Source: Ampullaceana balthica (lineage: Eukaryota; Mollusca; Gastropoda; Lymnaeidae). From it: DNA of 64,000 nt. Each line of letters begins with the position of its first letter. The stretch's first letter is position 1. The DNA lies in contig CALYLW010000012.1 of the NCBI GenBank assembly GCA_944989445.1, positions 3,249,001 to 3,313,000 of the forward strand, read 5' to 3'. A program made the position numbers and the translations under genes. Under the pieces are notes generated by a model. That model worked only from the letters and a program-made list of their open reading frames with translations, was not told where the DNA came from and did not search any database. Of this stretch, positions 13,621 to 30,299 are shown in pieces.

Positions 13621-15520
13621 ATGAAAGATATGTTATAAAGGAATACGGAAATATTTCCAAACTAGGTTTATTGACCCATAGTGCTTCGATTCGGCTATCA
13701 ACAATATTTGTATATTTAAAAATGGCTCTCAGTAACTTCAGGTCTGGCCACTCCTGTTCTAGATGGTTCAGCAGTGTGCTGACTATCTTGTAGGGACCCG
13801 GATTGACGTGGCAGATAAAGGAAGTACCCGAGGCAGGCCAGACTAGCATTGCCAAACATTGTTCATGTGACTTATGTAATGAGATTTGTGCAATTGGTGC
13901 TTCTTATGTAGAAACGATGACCCCTTGAAGCCTCGACGTCATGTGTGCTTCTTTAAATCGTGGCTGCCTGTCTTTCCTTGCACTGCACCCCACCCTGATG
14001 TCTGTGCTTAATGTCACTTTGATGGCATGGCGACCATGACCTTGATATGTCCTCCTGTCAATTAGTCATTCAGACATGTGCATTCCTTGTCAATGTGTGT
14101 CCTCGTTCTACCAGCCCCGAACTTTGTTATTGTTCCTGTTAAAATGAAAACCACCGCTGTTTATATTGTCCACATGGTGTATAGATGCGAAATCCGCTTA
14201 TACGTTGCAGGAAATGTGTTATTGGTACACAGGAAATAATACGTTGAAGTTATAGTGGTACTTGAGATCACCAGTAGAGCCCAGATATTTCAGTGTAAGA
14301 AAAGAGGGCATGCACAAATCTCCTTTAAAAAAAATCTTTAAAAATATGTTATGTTATTACCAAAGACCTGCAATCATTTTTGAATAAAATATCCTAAAAC
14401 ATGTAAGACCCCCAACAAATTTAAATTCAGAAAATATATTTAAAAAGTAAAAAAAAATATTTAAATTTTTTTAATTAACATTCAATTCAAATCTTGTAGC
14501 TACATTAAAGGGTCATCTACACATCTGCATATTTTTTTTCCTAATGCATTTAATTAAATGTTAAATTATATGAATGTCAAACTTTGAAAGCTTAAAACTT
14601 TTCCATTTATCTTAAAGGAAAAGAAAAATAATTTATAGTAAATCTGAGCTCCTTTACCAGCCAGCCATTCAGTCTATGAACCAGAGGTTGTACGGCGCTC
14701 ATTCCAGAGACATTGGTAACATACCAAGTAGTTCATTTGATAACTGTGCTTACTTAGATGTTTGAATCTACTCAACGGAAGTGTCGCGTTTGTCGACGTC
14801 AATACCGCAAACAAGATTGAAATGCAAGTAGAAAGAGAATCTTTTTAAAAATTACGACACACAAGACGGAAATTCAAGCAGAGAGAAAGCCCTTTGAGAT
14901 CCGTTCAATACTTTTATGAGCTTACAACGCCACAGGTCGGGCCGTAACCATTCTTCGATTACAAGTTGGGTCAAATTGTGAACAAAGAAGAAAGGAGTGA
15001 ATTTGACTAAAATAGAACATTCACTTAGCGGGGACTGGTCTAACTTCTTGGCTGAGATTGGAGGAGTGAAAAGAAAAAAAAAGTGTGTGTGTGTGGCCGG
15101 TCGAAATGAAGACCAAAGAACGGGATACATTGGATGGTATAATAATGGTACAGTTGAATTGCTGGGACATTTTTATATTCTCGTCTTGTTGTCGTGGGGA
15201 TAGTATTTATGGCTTTCAATAAATAGCATGCTCGACAACAAAGGTTCACAGAAATTCTTCAAAAAACGTTTCCATTGGGGGGGGTGGAGTCCAAGACTAA
15301 ATAGGTTCAGCAGCAAGAGCACTTTCTTTAATGATAATACAAAAAAACAAAAAAATACCATGATAAACATGACAATGGTATGGTCTCAAGGTAGATTTGT
15401 GAGATATATATACGTTAATTTCATCTACAAATAGGGGTTTGAAAAGCTTTGTCAGGGGGGGGGAGAAGTCAAAAGAAATGTTACTTCACATTATAGCCTT
15501 CATTTAACATTAATTTATAT
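13621..15520. other. No gene recognised
   Basis: A minus-strand frame at 13619-13855 follows the hAT-like terminus and may be transposon-derived, but I cannot assign it. The rest is unremarkable AT-rich DNA. Confidence 0.5.
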
Positions 15521-15927
15521 TAGGGCTGCGGAAATGAACGATTAATAAATCGATTAAAATTTAACATAATATTTCGAATATTTTTTTTCTTCAAATTTAT
15601 TAATTTTTTTTAAAACTTATATACTTTTCCCTCGTTATTATTATTATTATTATTTATTTAGACGTGCATACATAAATAAAAAATTATTTCTTCCTTATTT
15701 CTTGCACAGAAGACGAATTCGCTGTGTTAATAAGTTACTAACTGTTACGTCACAAAATTTGGGAGCCATGTAATTGTAATTACCGCGACTTAACAGATTT
15801 CGAAAAATAATGATTCGCAACTTAACGGGATGTATATATGCGTTATAAAAAAAATTAATCGAAATTAATCGATTACATTTTCCCCGATTAATCGAATAAT
15901 AATTTTTTTTAAACAGTACCAGCCCTA
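15521..15927. mobile_element. Non-autonomous hAT element (407 bp), TSD ATTTATAT
   Basis: The ends TAGGGCTG / CAGCCCTA are inverted, with subterminal ATCGATTA-type motifs. The 8-bp flanks at 15513-15520 and 15928-15935 are identical (ATTTATAT). The AT-rich body has no transposase. Confidence 0.85.
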
Positions 15928-16102
15928 ATTTATATATATCTTTATAGGAGTCCATAAATATCCAAACTTTTTGGTAATCCAAAGAAGTTATAATAATTTT
16001 TTTGCTCCCAGTTTATTTCTATATCTTAAGAAAGTAAATCCGTGCAAGGGTAAATCAAAATTAATAGAGAAGTCTGTTTAACAATTATCTATATAATTAA
16101 TA

Positions 16103-16330
16103 AAGAGCGGCTGGATAGCGAAGTCAATAGTGCGCTCGCCTCACAAGCTGAGGGGCGTGAGAACTAGCCCACGTTAAAAGCCACATTAAAAATGTTGATG
16201 GATGACTATCGCTAAAAAGTCATCCGCTGACCCGGAGAGGAGATGGGCGCCGCCAAGGTCTACCAAGCCCCGAGAAAGGTGTAATGGAAATATTAGAACC
16301 CCCTACGACCACGAGGTTATGGGACACATA
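16103..16330 (+). mobile_element. tRNA-derived SINE, copy 2
   Basis: The head GCGGCTGGATAGCGAAGTCA with AGTGCGCTCGCC is the A-box side, and GGGGCGTGAGAACTAGCCC is a decayed B box. The body GTAATGGAAATATTAG ... CCCCTACGACCACGAGGTTA matches the 2.3-kb copy in reverse. Confidence 0.7.
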
Positions 16331-17280
16331 AAAGGGTTGTCCTTGACTTTAATATTAAATACAGCTTCTGATGGCGGGGATACTGCATAAACTTTTTTTT
16401 TACTACTTGAAGCCTCCCCACCCCTAGCCTTTATTATGTTGTCACCAATAGTTAAATTATTGCAGCGTTCTAACACTCTTTCCACCACATTCCCATTCCT
16501 CAGAGGATTTGTCCACGACTTACAGTGCAGTTACCAAAGCTTTAACATACAATTATACCATGATAAATTCCTGAACTTTCTGTACCAGAAAACAACGGGC
16601 CTCTCATTATAAATTATTAATAAGAAGGGCGACTGTGACCGGTAGACGTATAAGTGATGCAAGAGACACGATTTTTCATTTATTTATTTATTTAAAATTC
16701 TGTATCGCTGCCCGTATTTACATTCCGTAATTTCATAGTTATAGATTAGTTTGTATATTTGACTCTGCACTACTAGCTAAATAAATTGCACAAATAAATT
16801 ATTACTCGCCATGAGCACTTAGCTATTATTAGCTTGTTATCGTTCTTTCTCAAGTATATATTCATTCAAATGTATACTTATTTTGATGTTTTCAGATTTT
16901 GTTAATGATGCATCTAAAACAACAATAAAACTTTTTAAAAATCCAGTTAATTTGATGTTTCTTCCCCCCCCCCATTTTTTAATAACAGTTTATGCTCTAA
17001 TCTAAGCACGTGTTTAGCTGCGGTTGAGGAGACTTAGTGTTGAAAAGTTCATTATCGGATCAATATAAAATATAAACTCGCATTTGACGTCATCTTACTC
17101 CGAGGGTGACGGGCGCAATGCTAGTACACCGTTGCATTGAAAGATGCACCATTCGGGAATCTGAAGGCTAAAGTGCGTTGGCTCCAAGCGGCACACGATT
17201 TGTAGCTGCGGCACGCAGAACTGGCGGTCTCAGAGACCGCAATTAGTGGAGTGCAATTCTTTCAAGTGAAACATGAAATA

Positions 17281-18110
17281 TTTGTGGATGTCAGGCCCTC
17301 AGATAGTATTGTGGATGCCAGACCGTCAGATAGTATTGTGGATGCCAGGCCGTTAGATAGTATTGTGGATGCCAGGCCGTCAGATAGTATTGTGGATATC
17401 AGGCCGTCAGATATAGTATTGTGGATATCAGGCCGTCAGATATAGTATTGTGGATATCAGGCCGTCAGATAGTATTGTGGATGCCAGGCCGTCAGATAGT
17501 ATTGTGGATGCCAGGACGTCAGATAGTATTGTGGATGCCAGGCCGTCAGATAGTATTGTGGATGCCAGGCCGTCAGATAGTATTGTGGATATCAGGCCGT
17601 CAGATATAGTATTGTGGATATCAGGCCGTCAGATAGTATTGTGGATGCCAGGCCGTCAGATAGTATTGTGGATGCCAGGCCGTCAGATAGTATTGTGGAT
17701 GCCAGGCCGTCAGATAGTATTGTGGATGCCAGGCCGTCAGATAGTATTGTGGATGCCAGGCCTTCAGATATAGTATTGTGGATGCCAGGCCGTCAGATAT
17801 AGTATTGTGGATGCCAGGCCGTCAGATATAGTATTGTGGATGCCAGGCCGTCAAATATAGTATTGTGGATATCAGGCCGTCAGATATAGTATTGTGGATA
17901 TCAGGCCGTCAGATATAGTATGTGGATGCCAGGCCGTCAGATAGTATTGTGGCTGCCAGGCCGTCAGATATAGTATTGTGGATGCCAGGCCGTCAGATAT
18001 AGTATTGTGGATGCCAGGCCGTCAGATATAGTATTGTGGATATCAGGCCGTCAGATATAGTATTGTGGATATCAGGCCGTCAGATAGTATTGTGGATATC
18101 ATGCCGTCAA
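17281..18110. repeat. Minisatellite of 27/29-bp units, about 30 copies
   Basis: Units contain GTGGATGCCAGGCCGTCAGA followed by TAGTATT or TATAGTATT, so two unit lengths (27 and 29 bp) are interspersed. A GATATC variant replaces GATGCC in blocks. The 27-bp form is a multiple of three and keeps frames open, but the 29-bp units shift frame. I see no gene in it. Confidence 0.93.
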
Positions 18111-22030
<3,920 letters not shown>

Positions 22031-22440
22031 AGAGGCCGCCCATAAATGACGTCACGCGATTTGGCCGATTTATCCCCCCCCCCGGGGTCACACTTCGTCA
22101 CAAAAGCTTAGAACACCCTCCAATGTGACGTCACAGAGCTTTGAACCCCCCCCCCTAAACCCGGTTTTTCTAATTGAAAATTAACATGTTTCAAATCACT
22201 TTTTTTGGTCATTTAAGTATGTATTTAGCGTAAGGCTGCACTCTAATATCATAACACATGTGAAACCATTGAAAACTTAATTAAATAAATTGCAAGCAAT
22301 CAAATATTTAAGTGAAACTTTTATTTAAAGTTGCGCGTTTTTGATGTGACGTCACATTTCTTAACCCCCCTCCCTTCGTCACAAATGCGTGACACCCCTA
22401 CCCCCATCTAGGCCCGTGACGTCATTTATGTACGACCCCT
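22031..22440. mobile_element. Copy B of the same inverted-repeat family (410 bp)
   Basis: It starts AGGCCGCCCATAAATGACGT shortly after 22031 and ends CGTGACGTCATTTATGTACG then ACCCCT. Internal sequence including TTTCAAATCACTTTT and the GTAAGGCTGCACTCTAATAT stretch matches the right half of copy A in reverse and copy C directly. Confidence 0.75.
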
Positions 22441-23394
22441 AAGGAAAAATGCTCTTAATAGATAGAATGACGCAAAAGTGTTCACGATTTAAAAAATCCC
22501 CAATGCATATCTATTGTAAAAGTTAAGAGATAAACGTAGAGGAGGCTGCAAGACTCGGCTTCCTCCAAGTTTGGAACGAATATCGATTTCAATGAATAGC
22601 ATCGTAATAATGGAGATAACTGACCCAAAACTGATCAGGGGAGGGGTGCGGTGTAGTGGTCAAACGAAATCGAAAACCTTTTGATAGTGTACGTGTGTTG
22701 GATTTTGTGATGTCCAAAGTGTGTGCCATACAGTCAAGAAATCGTTGTTCGCACTAAAAGTAAAAGCTTAAACTTTGGAAAGTATCTTCACCGGCGCCTT
22801 TGAAAGTAAACCTGGTAATTGTCAACAGAGCAAGACAGACATGTTATAGTTGTTTTTTTAGCTACTTCCATGGAAGACTTTCCCAAATTCTGGGATTTAA
22901 AAAAAAAGTTATCTATTCCAATTGTCTCTTTCTTTTTACCCCACCTGACCGCTTAAAGTTTCTCTGTATATCAATGGTGATCTAATAAAAAAAGGAACCT
23001 ATTGTTAAGCCAAAACTTCTCCTTCAGGCCCTCACATAGCAACAAAATACAAACTTTGAAATTAAATATATTGTGACTTTGTGTTGACGCTAATATAACA
23101 ATAATATATATCTGTAGAGTATAAATATTATATACCAAGCAAAAATACTTTTTCTTTAAAGGTCATTATCTGGGGCAAGGAAGACTGTAAGTAAAGCATT
23201 TGGTCTTTTTACACCCCCCCCCCTTTCAACCAGCCATCATGTTTACTAGCCAGGGTGGAGATGAAATGTGGTATACCTGAACATACCCCCCACCCCGCCC
23301 TGTAGACAAAGCCAAAGTAATTTTTCATGCCTTTAGCATTTACCTGTCTTTGACATAAGGATTCATTTGTGCGCTTTACATCATTTCTTTCCAG

Positions 23395-23567
23395 CTGGGT
23401 TTTCAAAAAATGTTGTTGGTAGTGTGGAGATAAAAGCTGTGACAAGAACTCACGAAACCCAACAGCTAATACACGAGACAGGTCTTAAAAAGATATATGA
23501 TGGCAGATTTAAAGTAGTGCAGGGACACGGCTATCTCTTAAGCAGCGATTTGGTTATTAACTCATAA
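23395..23567 (+). CDS. Candidate terminal exon of an unidentified gene
   Basis: A good acceptor (CATTTCTTTCCAG ending at 23394) opens a frame reading GFSKNVVGSVEIKAVTRTHE, then TQQLIHETGLKKIYDGRFKV and a stop at 23565-23567. Two overlapping AATAAA signals follow at 23600-23609. I do not recognise the peptide and find no upstream exon, so it may be chance or a retroposed 3' end. Confidence 0.25.
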
Positions 23568-23789
23568 ATTACTCTGAATATTTATTTTTACAAAAATTTA
23601 ATAAATAAAGTATCTGCATAAAATTACAGATACAATTTGATTGATGATAGAGCTTTATTAATGTTTGGATGGTTTTAGTTTAAGCTAATAACACTGTTCA
23701 TCTGTATACACGGTACATGAAACAATGCTTCTTACAGATTGCCTTAAATGAGAAGCCACACTTTAACTCACATGGTTTATATAATAAAA

Positions 23790-24710
23790 CAAACCCGTAA
23801 AAACAAAGTTTTTGACTATAAATCCCTTATAAATGAGACATAACTAACAGTATTGATTATTTTCAAACGAAAAAACATTTACAGACTGAATCTGTCTTAA
23901 CTCAACTTTGCTTCATAACCTTGGGGAGAGGGGGGGGGAGTCGGGTCACCGATTGCTGGACCGCGCTCAGCGTGACACGTAAAATGTAAACAAAAGTACG
24001 CCGGTACTTCGATGGGTCGCGTCAACGCGTGACTGAACAATCACGTGAAAAAAACAACAATAACAAACAGTGAATTTGAATTACAAACGTTATATAAGGA
24101 TAAACTTAAAATGCATTAATTTAATTACGGTACGTTCGATCGATCTGAAATTTTGATACCATGCATTGTTAGGTGAGACGGGTCCGTGTGCCAAATTTCA
24201 GCTCGATCGAATCACGGGAAGTGGGTCATTTTTTACTTCTGTTTTTCCGCGGTGCCCCCCTAAGACAGAGAGACAGAGACGGCGGTGAAGTTAATATAAG
24301 GGATTTAAATAAACAACCCCGTAAAAACAAAGTTTTTGACTATAAATCCCTTATATATGAGACATAACTAAAAGTATTGATTATGTTCAAAAGTGACAAA
24401 CATTTACAGACTGAAACCAAATTATCTCCCTTGGCTTTAAAACTAGGTCAAAACTCTAGCAGACGACTACTAAACGTTCTAAATAGTGATTTATATAGAA
24501 ATACTAAAAATGCATTAATTCAATTACGGTACGTTCGATCGATCTGAAATTTTGATACGATGCATTGTTAGGTGACACGGGTCCGTGTGCCAAATTTCAG
24601 CTCGATGGCTTCACTGGAAGTGGGTCATTTTCGACTTTTGTTTTTCCGAGGGACGAACGAACGACGAATGAGACGGCGGTGAAGTTAATATAAGGCATTT
24701 AAAAACAGCA
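23790..24710. repeat. Two tandem copies of a dispersed repeat (about 23790-24312 and 24313-24707)
   Basis: Each copy has CCGTAAAAACAAAGTTTTTG then ACTATAAATCCC, later GGTACGTTCGATCGATCTGA then AATTTTGATAC, then GTCCGTGTGCCAAATTTCAG, and ends GACGGCGGTGAAGTTAATAT. The CAAATTTCAGCTCGAT stretch resembles 3' regions of some LINE/SINE families. Assignment uncertain. Confidence 0.7.
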
Positions 24711-26214
24711 AACTTGATATCTGTTTTGTATGAGAGACAGTGGCCTTTTCCTTTCTTCACTCAAGAGCAATTCAAAAATTATTTTCACTGCCTACAAAAA
24801 TTACCAGACTACACCAACACCTATAACAAACAAAAATCATCTGCAGAGGGTGTAGTGTGTTTTTTTTTACCATGGCCAAAGGCTGAAGTTCACACACCCG
24901 AATGGCCACTGCATCTAAATAATGATGATATGCATTAGTGCACTATGTTAATTTTGTATCATGGTCAGGTTTCTGAAAACCTTATAACATATTTTGTAGA
25001 GCAACAAATCAAGAAGATTATAGCAATGTTACTGAAATCTATACCCAATTTTAAAACAGCATTAATGTTTACCCTCATATACTATCACCAGGAACATCAG
25101 TAGACAATTCATAAATCAAGAAAAACACTCAATGTCTTGCAAATAATAAAGACATCTTATATTTGTATCTCTATCGAGTACGCATATCCAAATTATCAAA
25201 CGCTACAAAATCCAACAAATGAGTTTTTAAAATAAAATATAAGAAACAAACAAAATCACCATGTGGGTTGACATAAAAAAACAAAAACAACTGCCATGCC
25301 ACCCAACAAAGACAAAATATTAGTAATTATTCCAGTTTTATAGCAATGTTAAGACAACATGTAAAAAAACCTTCTAGACTTAAATAATATTGGATATTAA
25401 AATTTGAGCTACAGTAAATTTCTAAAAAACAGTATCTATTATTAACAGAGAAAGTCAAAAATATATTTAATATTTGTATTATAATAATAAGTAGCATATT
25501 GCTAGTAAAATACTAGTAAGTAGGGGTGTACCGGATTTCGGCTCCGGAAAATCCATTTTTAATAAACTGGCTCTGGCCGAGTTTCAAAAATTTGAATTTG
25601 GTACAGCCCTACTAGAAGGTTACATTTTATAAATCAGTCATAGAAGTCCAATGATAATTTTTAGGCCCTATTTCGGTCAATTATGTTCTGGACTAGTCAA
25701 GCAGTTGTGTAGTGTAGTAGTATATGAAAGAGGGGATAGATAAATAAATGTGACAAACTTCTGGGCAGTACTTTTTATAATGTTTGATTCTGAAAAACAG
25801 GGGAGGGGGTTGAGGAAGGAGGGTTGCGACAATATGCAAAATAAAAGGTCAGATCTGAATTTAATTATTTATATATACACTAATTAAAATTACATATTTT
25901 TAAAAGTTATTTATGTTTTATTCTTGGTCGACCTCATGTGATTCAGCTTTTATTTTGAACTAAGAATTATATCACTATTATTGAGCAAATCAGTATCAGC
26001 ATGGTGGAGAAATGGTACACAGGTATGTTAAGTCAGAGCTAAAACTGAAAATGTGTACATTAACAGGATAGCAGTAAAGCTAAAAGGTAAAACATATACA
26101 TGCAATTCCATGAAATTTGTGATAAATGATGCTTCTGATAGTCAGAGCTACATGTTGTGAGAAGAAACAAACACATTTTTAATCTGAGACGTGATTTTTT
26201 CCCTTGTTCTAGAG
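24711..26214. other. No gene recognised apart from a tiny hAT element
   Basis: Only the 91-bp element at 25521-25611 stands out. Confidence 0.55.
25521..25611. mobile_element. Tiny hAT-like element (91 bp)
   Basis: Inverted ends TAGGGGTGTACC and GGTACAGCCCTA. The flanks CTAGTAAG and CTAGAAGG match at 6 of 8 positions. Confidence 0.6.
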
Positions 26215-26702
26215 CAGGGGTCACCAAACTACGGGCTGGGGGCAGAATCCGGCCTGCAACATCATTTATTCCAGTTCGCGGACGGTACTGGAACTAGCTT
26301 GATAAAATGTAAGAAACACCAGACGCAGGGTTACAAAATTAATTCACATATTATGTTTAGAACGCTAGGTGCTCAAGTTACAAAACAAGGCATTATATGG
26401 CATAGCATGGACAACCATTTACTGATGGCATTTTCATCATAGAGCATATGATTATGATGGAAGGAAATAACTTGGAGCCTAGTGCCTAGGAAAGCCAATA
26501 TGTTTAGAAGTATCAGACCTTTGACAAGTTCAGTAGCCAAGTTTTAGGAGAACAATGGAAACTGTAGAAAACAAAATGCCAAAAATTCACAAGAAACTTG
26601 TTTGGTGTTATCTAAATTACACAAAATGATTATGCGGTGTATGCACAGCATTTTGTCTGTTATCCAGCCCACTGACAAAAAAGTTTGGTTTGGTGACCCT
26701 TG
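26215..26702. mobile_element. Non-autonomous hAT-Charlie-like element (488 bp)
   Basis: The left end CAGGGGTCACCAAACTACGG is inverted at the right as TTTGGTGACCCTTG. The flanks TTCTAGAG and CTCTAGAC match at 6 of 8 positions. Confidence 0.7.
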
Positions 26703-27440
26703 CTCTAGACTCTAGAGACTAAAGAAATTTTTAAACAGGGGTAGTAGTTCGATATCCAAAAAAAAATTAATTAAAAAATTTAAGAATTATCACAGCTCCA
26801 AAAATCTAAGAAATGGAAGCACGATTGCAATCCTCAATTCATACAAATTTTATTGATGACTGCTAAAAACATTTTTAGTAGTAAGAGTAATAGTAAGAGT
26901 AAAACATTGTTAATAGTATTTATTTAGTAATATCATTTATTAGTAGGCTACTAATTTAATTTTAGTAATCTCTCAGTAGCTCAACATATCTCAAACTCAT
27001 GATAGGTTAACAAAAAGTAATGTTAATAATATAAGTCAAAAAAGAATTTGTAGACAAATAATTTTCAAGGGAGATAAAATTTACATTTCAAGGGGGATTT
27101 ATTTTTAAAAATTTCTAATAATTACAACATTAATTTAGTAAACTATTTATAATAAGTAGTCCTTAATTATAGCTAGTATATTTTAAAATTAAATGTAAGG
27201 TCATAATACATTCAGAACATATACTCTATATATATTATGACAAATTATGTGCTATAATACTGTATTTGTTATGAATATTATGCTAAAATGGCTTTAGGAT
27301 TTAACAAGAATGGAAATTTGCTGGTTCGCACGTGAAGCAAATAAATATTTACAGTTTATAATATCAGCGGTTAGCAAAATTTTTCTACGAAGGGGCGCAT
27401 TGAATATTTTATTGTTATAGGCGGCTGCATATATATTTTG

Positions 27441-28238
27441 TAGGGCTGTTATCGATTAATTTAAATTTAATCGTTAACTTTTTAAAAATTATCGATTAAT
27501 TAAGCGATAATTTCGATTAAAACCAAAAATAGAAATTTATGACGTCATTAAACTGAACATTTCTCACGGACATTGAAAAATTAAGAATATTTTGAACTAA
27601 ATTTCATGATAATGTGTTGATACTTGATTTGTGCTGAAGGTGGTACGTCAGCGATGTATTTGATCCTTTAAAAGAGAATTGTTTATGGAAGCGAACACAG
27701 TAAACGTTTTCACCATCTTCGACTTTGCCATCCGCAGTTAGCTTAAAAACAACATATTTGCTCAACTTTCTAGTTATATGTTTAAATTTAACTGCGCTGA
27801 TGCTGTCAGCAGGGACGTCTTAACGCATGGGCCCGTTGGGCATATGGGCCCTATGGAAATATGTTTATTTATATATAATATATATATTCATTTCTTATTC
27901 CTGCGGGGGAAGGGCCCAACACTATTTCTATGCCCAGGGGCCCAAAATGGTGTAAAGACGGCTCTGGCTGTCAGCCATTTTTTAGTTGACGTTTGCCGGT
28001 CAACATAAATTAATAAAATTAATTTTAATATTACGCGGGAGATGTTTGTACGTTAAAAAATATATATAAATTATTATTAATTATTAATAATTTATTACTA
28101 AAATTTTTTTAAAAATTTAAAAATATTTTCTTAAATTTTAATCGAATTTTTATCGATTAAAATTATTTTAATCGATATTTAATCGATAAAATTTTTAACG
28201 ATTAATCGAGAAATTAATCGATAATTTCCGCAGCCCTA
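27441..28238. mobile_element. Non-autonomous hAT element (798 bp), TSD ATATTTTG
   Basis: The ends TAGGGCTG / CAGCCCTA are the same family as the 15.5-kb copy, with many ATCGATTAA motifs near both ends. The flanks 27433-27440 and 28239-28246 are identical. The element is itself interrupted at 27810-27966. Confidence 0.85.
27810..27966. mobile_element. Small hAT MITE (157 bp) nested in the previous element, TSD GCTGTCAG
   Basis: Inverted ends CAGGGACGTCTTAACG and TGTAAAGACGGCTCTG. Identical 8-bp flanks at 27802-27809 and 27967-27974. Confidence 0.85.
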
Positions 28239-29206
28239 ATATTTTGTCTACTTCAATTACAATTTACAAAGTATAAAAAGACGCTCACACACTCACGGCA
28301 CAGCAAGCAAACTGCCTTGCTGCCAATGCTTGTGAAGCAATATTTAGTGGTCACTGGTCATTAAAAACACGACATTTGTCCTCAATCTTTTTTTTGTTGA
28401 TGCAGCACTATTTTTAAATGAACGTCTGTTGCTTACATTAAATTTTTTATAAAACCGCCAATATGTAAATCATAAACAAATGACACTTCCGGTTGAGCTG
28501 AAATGCAGTTTTGAATAAGAATGTTAATAATCAATGACTAATCATCACTAATCAATTCTGGAGCTACAAAACTGTTTTAATATCCCATGATTCAAATCAA
28601 ATACTCGAAATAATTTTTTTAAAATATAGCAAAAATTCTAAACAAAGAAAATTAACATCCACATAAGATCACAACATGTACATGCCAACGGGCCATATAA
28701 TATGCTCTGGCAGGCCGCATGTGGCCCGCAGGCCGTAGTTTTCCTACCCCTGGTTTATATAGTTGAAAGTACATTTTAACAAATTTGTTTAACCATTATG
28801 GAGAAGGAAAGGGGGAGCCTGCAATGTAAGAGCAAGAAGACTAAATTTAAATACTAATGCCTACAACCTAGAAGTAGTAGACACTGACTCATAGTAGTAG
28901 TAGTTCCTTATTATTATTACTTTTCTTTAGAGTTGAGTTGAATGAGTTCAGTCCTGAATTTTAGTATTTAATTAGTTTTATTGAATTTATCAGTTTAGGC
29001 TTAAACTTAAGCCTACTGCTGCAAGTATTGGACTGACTTATTTTTTCACTGACTAGTTATTTATTATTTGTATTAATAAACTGTTCTCTGTTACTGTTAA
29101 AAATAATATACTGAAAGTAATGTTACTGCTATGACAAGTTATTCCTAGTCAAGAAGTTGGATTAGAAAGTGAACTGCAACTTTGTAAATGACTCATGACT
29201 GTACTG

Positions 29207-29418
29207 CAGTGGCATAGCTAGGGGAGGGGGAGGGTCCAAATTCGAAAGTCCCCCCCACCCGGCCTCCCACTTCAGGGGGGGGGGCCCAAAGTCAAAGTGT
29301 GTTGGAAATTTTTTTACATTAAATTAAAAATTACGCCACCGCCGGTCACCGCCATGAATTCAGAGCCCCCCAAAGAGGCCAAACCCCCTGGGCCCCCAAA
29401 TCCATAGCTACGCCACTG
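29207..29418. mobile_element. hAT MITE (212 bp), TSD CTGTACTG
   Basis: Inverted ends CAGTGGCATAGCTA and TAGCTACGCCACTG, the same end sequence as the large element at 53937. The flanks 29199-29206 and 29419-29426 are identical. Confidence 0.88.
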
Positions 29419-30299
29419 CTGTACTGAATACTGACTAGGCCTACTATGCTACTATCATTTAAATATGAGTATGAGTACTATGACTATACTATACATCGAC
29501 TATTGACAATTGACTAGGGACCATTGACCATTGAGTTGGAGTAGAGAGTATTTTTTAAAAATATAAAAAATAATAATGGTACAAATTTAACAAATTTTCA
29601 AAGCAATACACAACCAATTTAGTATTTAGAAAAATTATTAAAATAACCGAAAAAAATAACTGATTAAATATTGAGCCTTACCTTTCAACCAGGTAGATAA
29701 TTATATGCGTTTGAAAATTTAAAAAAATAACCGAATTGCAATGTTTGTTTTCTCAACCTCCATGTTTTGAGATGAAACGCTGACCTCTTAACAGTGACCC
29801 CAAGTGAAAGCTCATTGGTCAATCTGTTGGCGCGAAACATTATTTATAGAACGTAAAACGCAAAGGACTAAGAAAGAAAATCGAGGAAATTTAAACTACC
29901 ATTTCTTCTCATTTATTACTTCCCTTTATTTAATTTACGGTAATTTTTTTTTAAAGTTAGCTATTATTAAATATAACACATATCTAAGTATCCCTTTACT
30001 CCCTAATTACAGGATTTTTTTAATAATTCAATTTCAATGATATTATTGTGATCAATTTTAAGTTATAAAAATTTAACCTTATAACTCGCAAACTTTTAAA
30101 ACCATTTTACTATTTATTTCTTAAAAATAGGACAAAAATAAATTAAGTAAGGGATTACCAAATTGAAATGTAAGAGAAAAATGTTTAAACAGTTCTTATC
30201 AATCAAATTTTATATATTGAGTGAGAAATCGATTTTTTTCGGTTGCCTTCTTCTTAGCGTAAATTTTATAGGGTATTAAAATTTTCGTGTTTACAGTAT

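Larger units (their letters stand above)
27365..28752. mobile_element. hAT-Charlie-like element hosting two nested elements
   Basis: The left end CAGCGGTTAGCAAAATTTTT with the following GGGGCGCATTGAATA faces a right end GGCCGTAGTTTTCCTACCCC then TG. The flanks are only 5/8 identical, so the pairing of the two ends is an inference. The interior is interrupted by 27441-28238. Confidence 0.5.
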
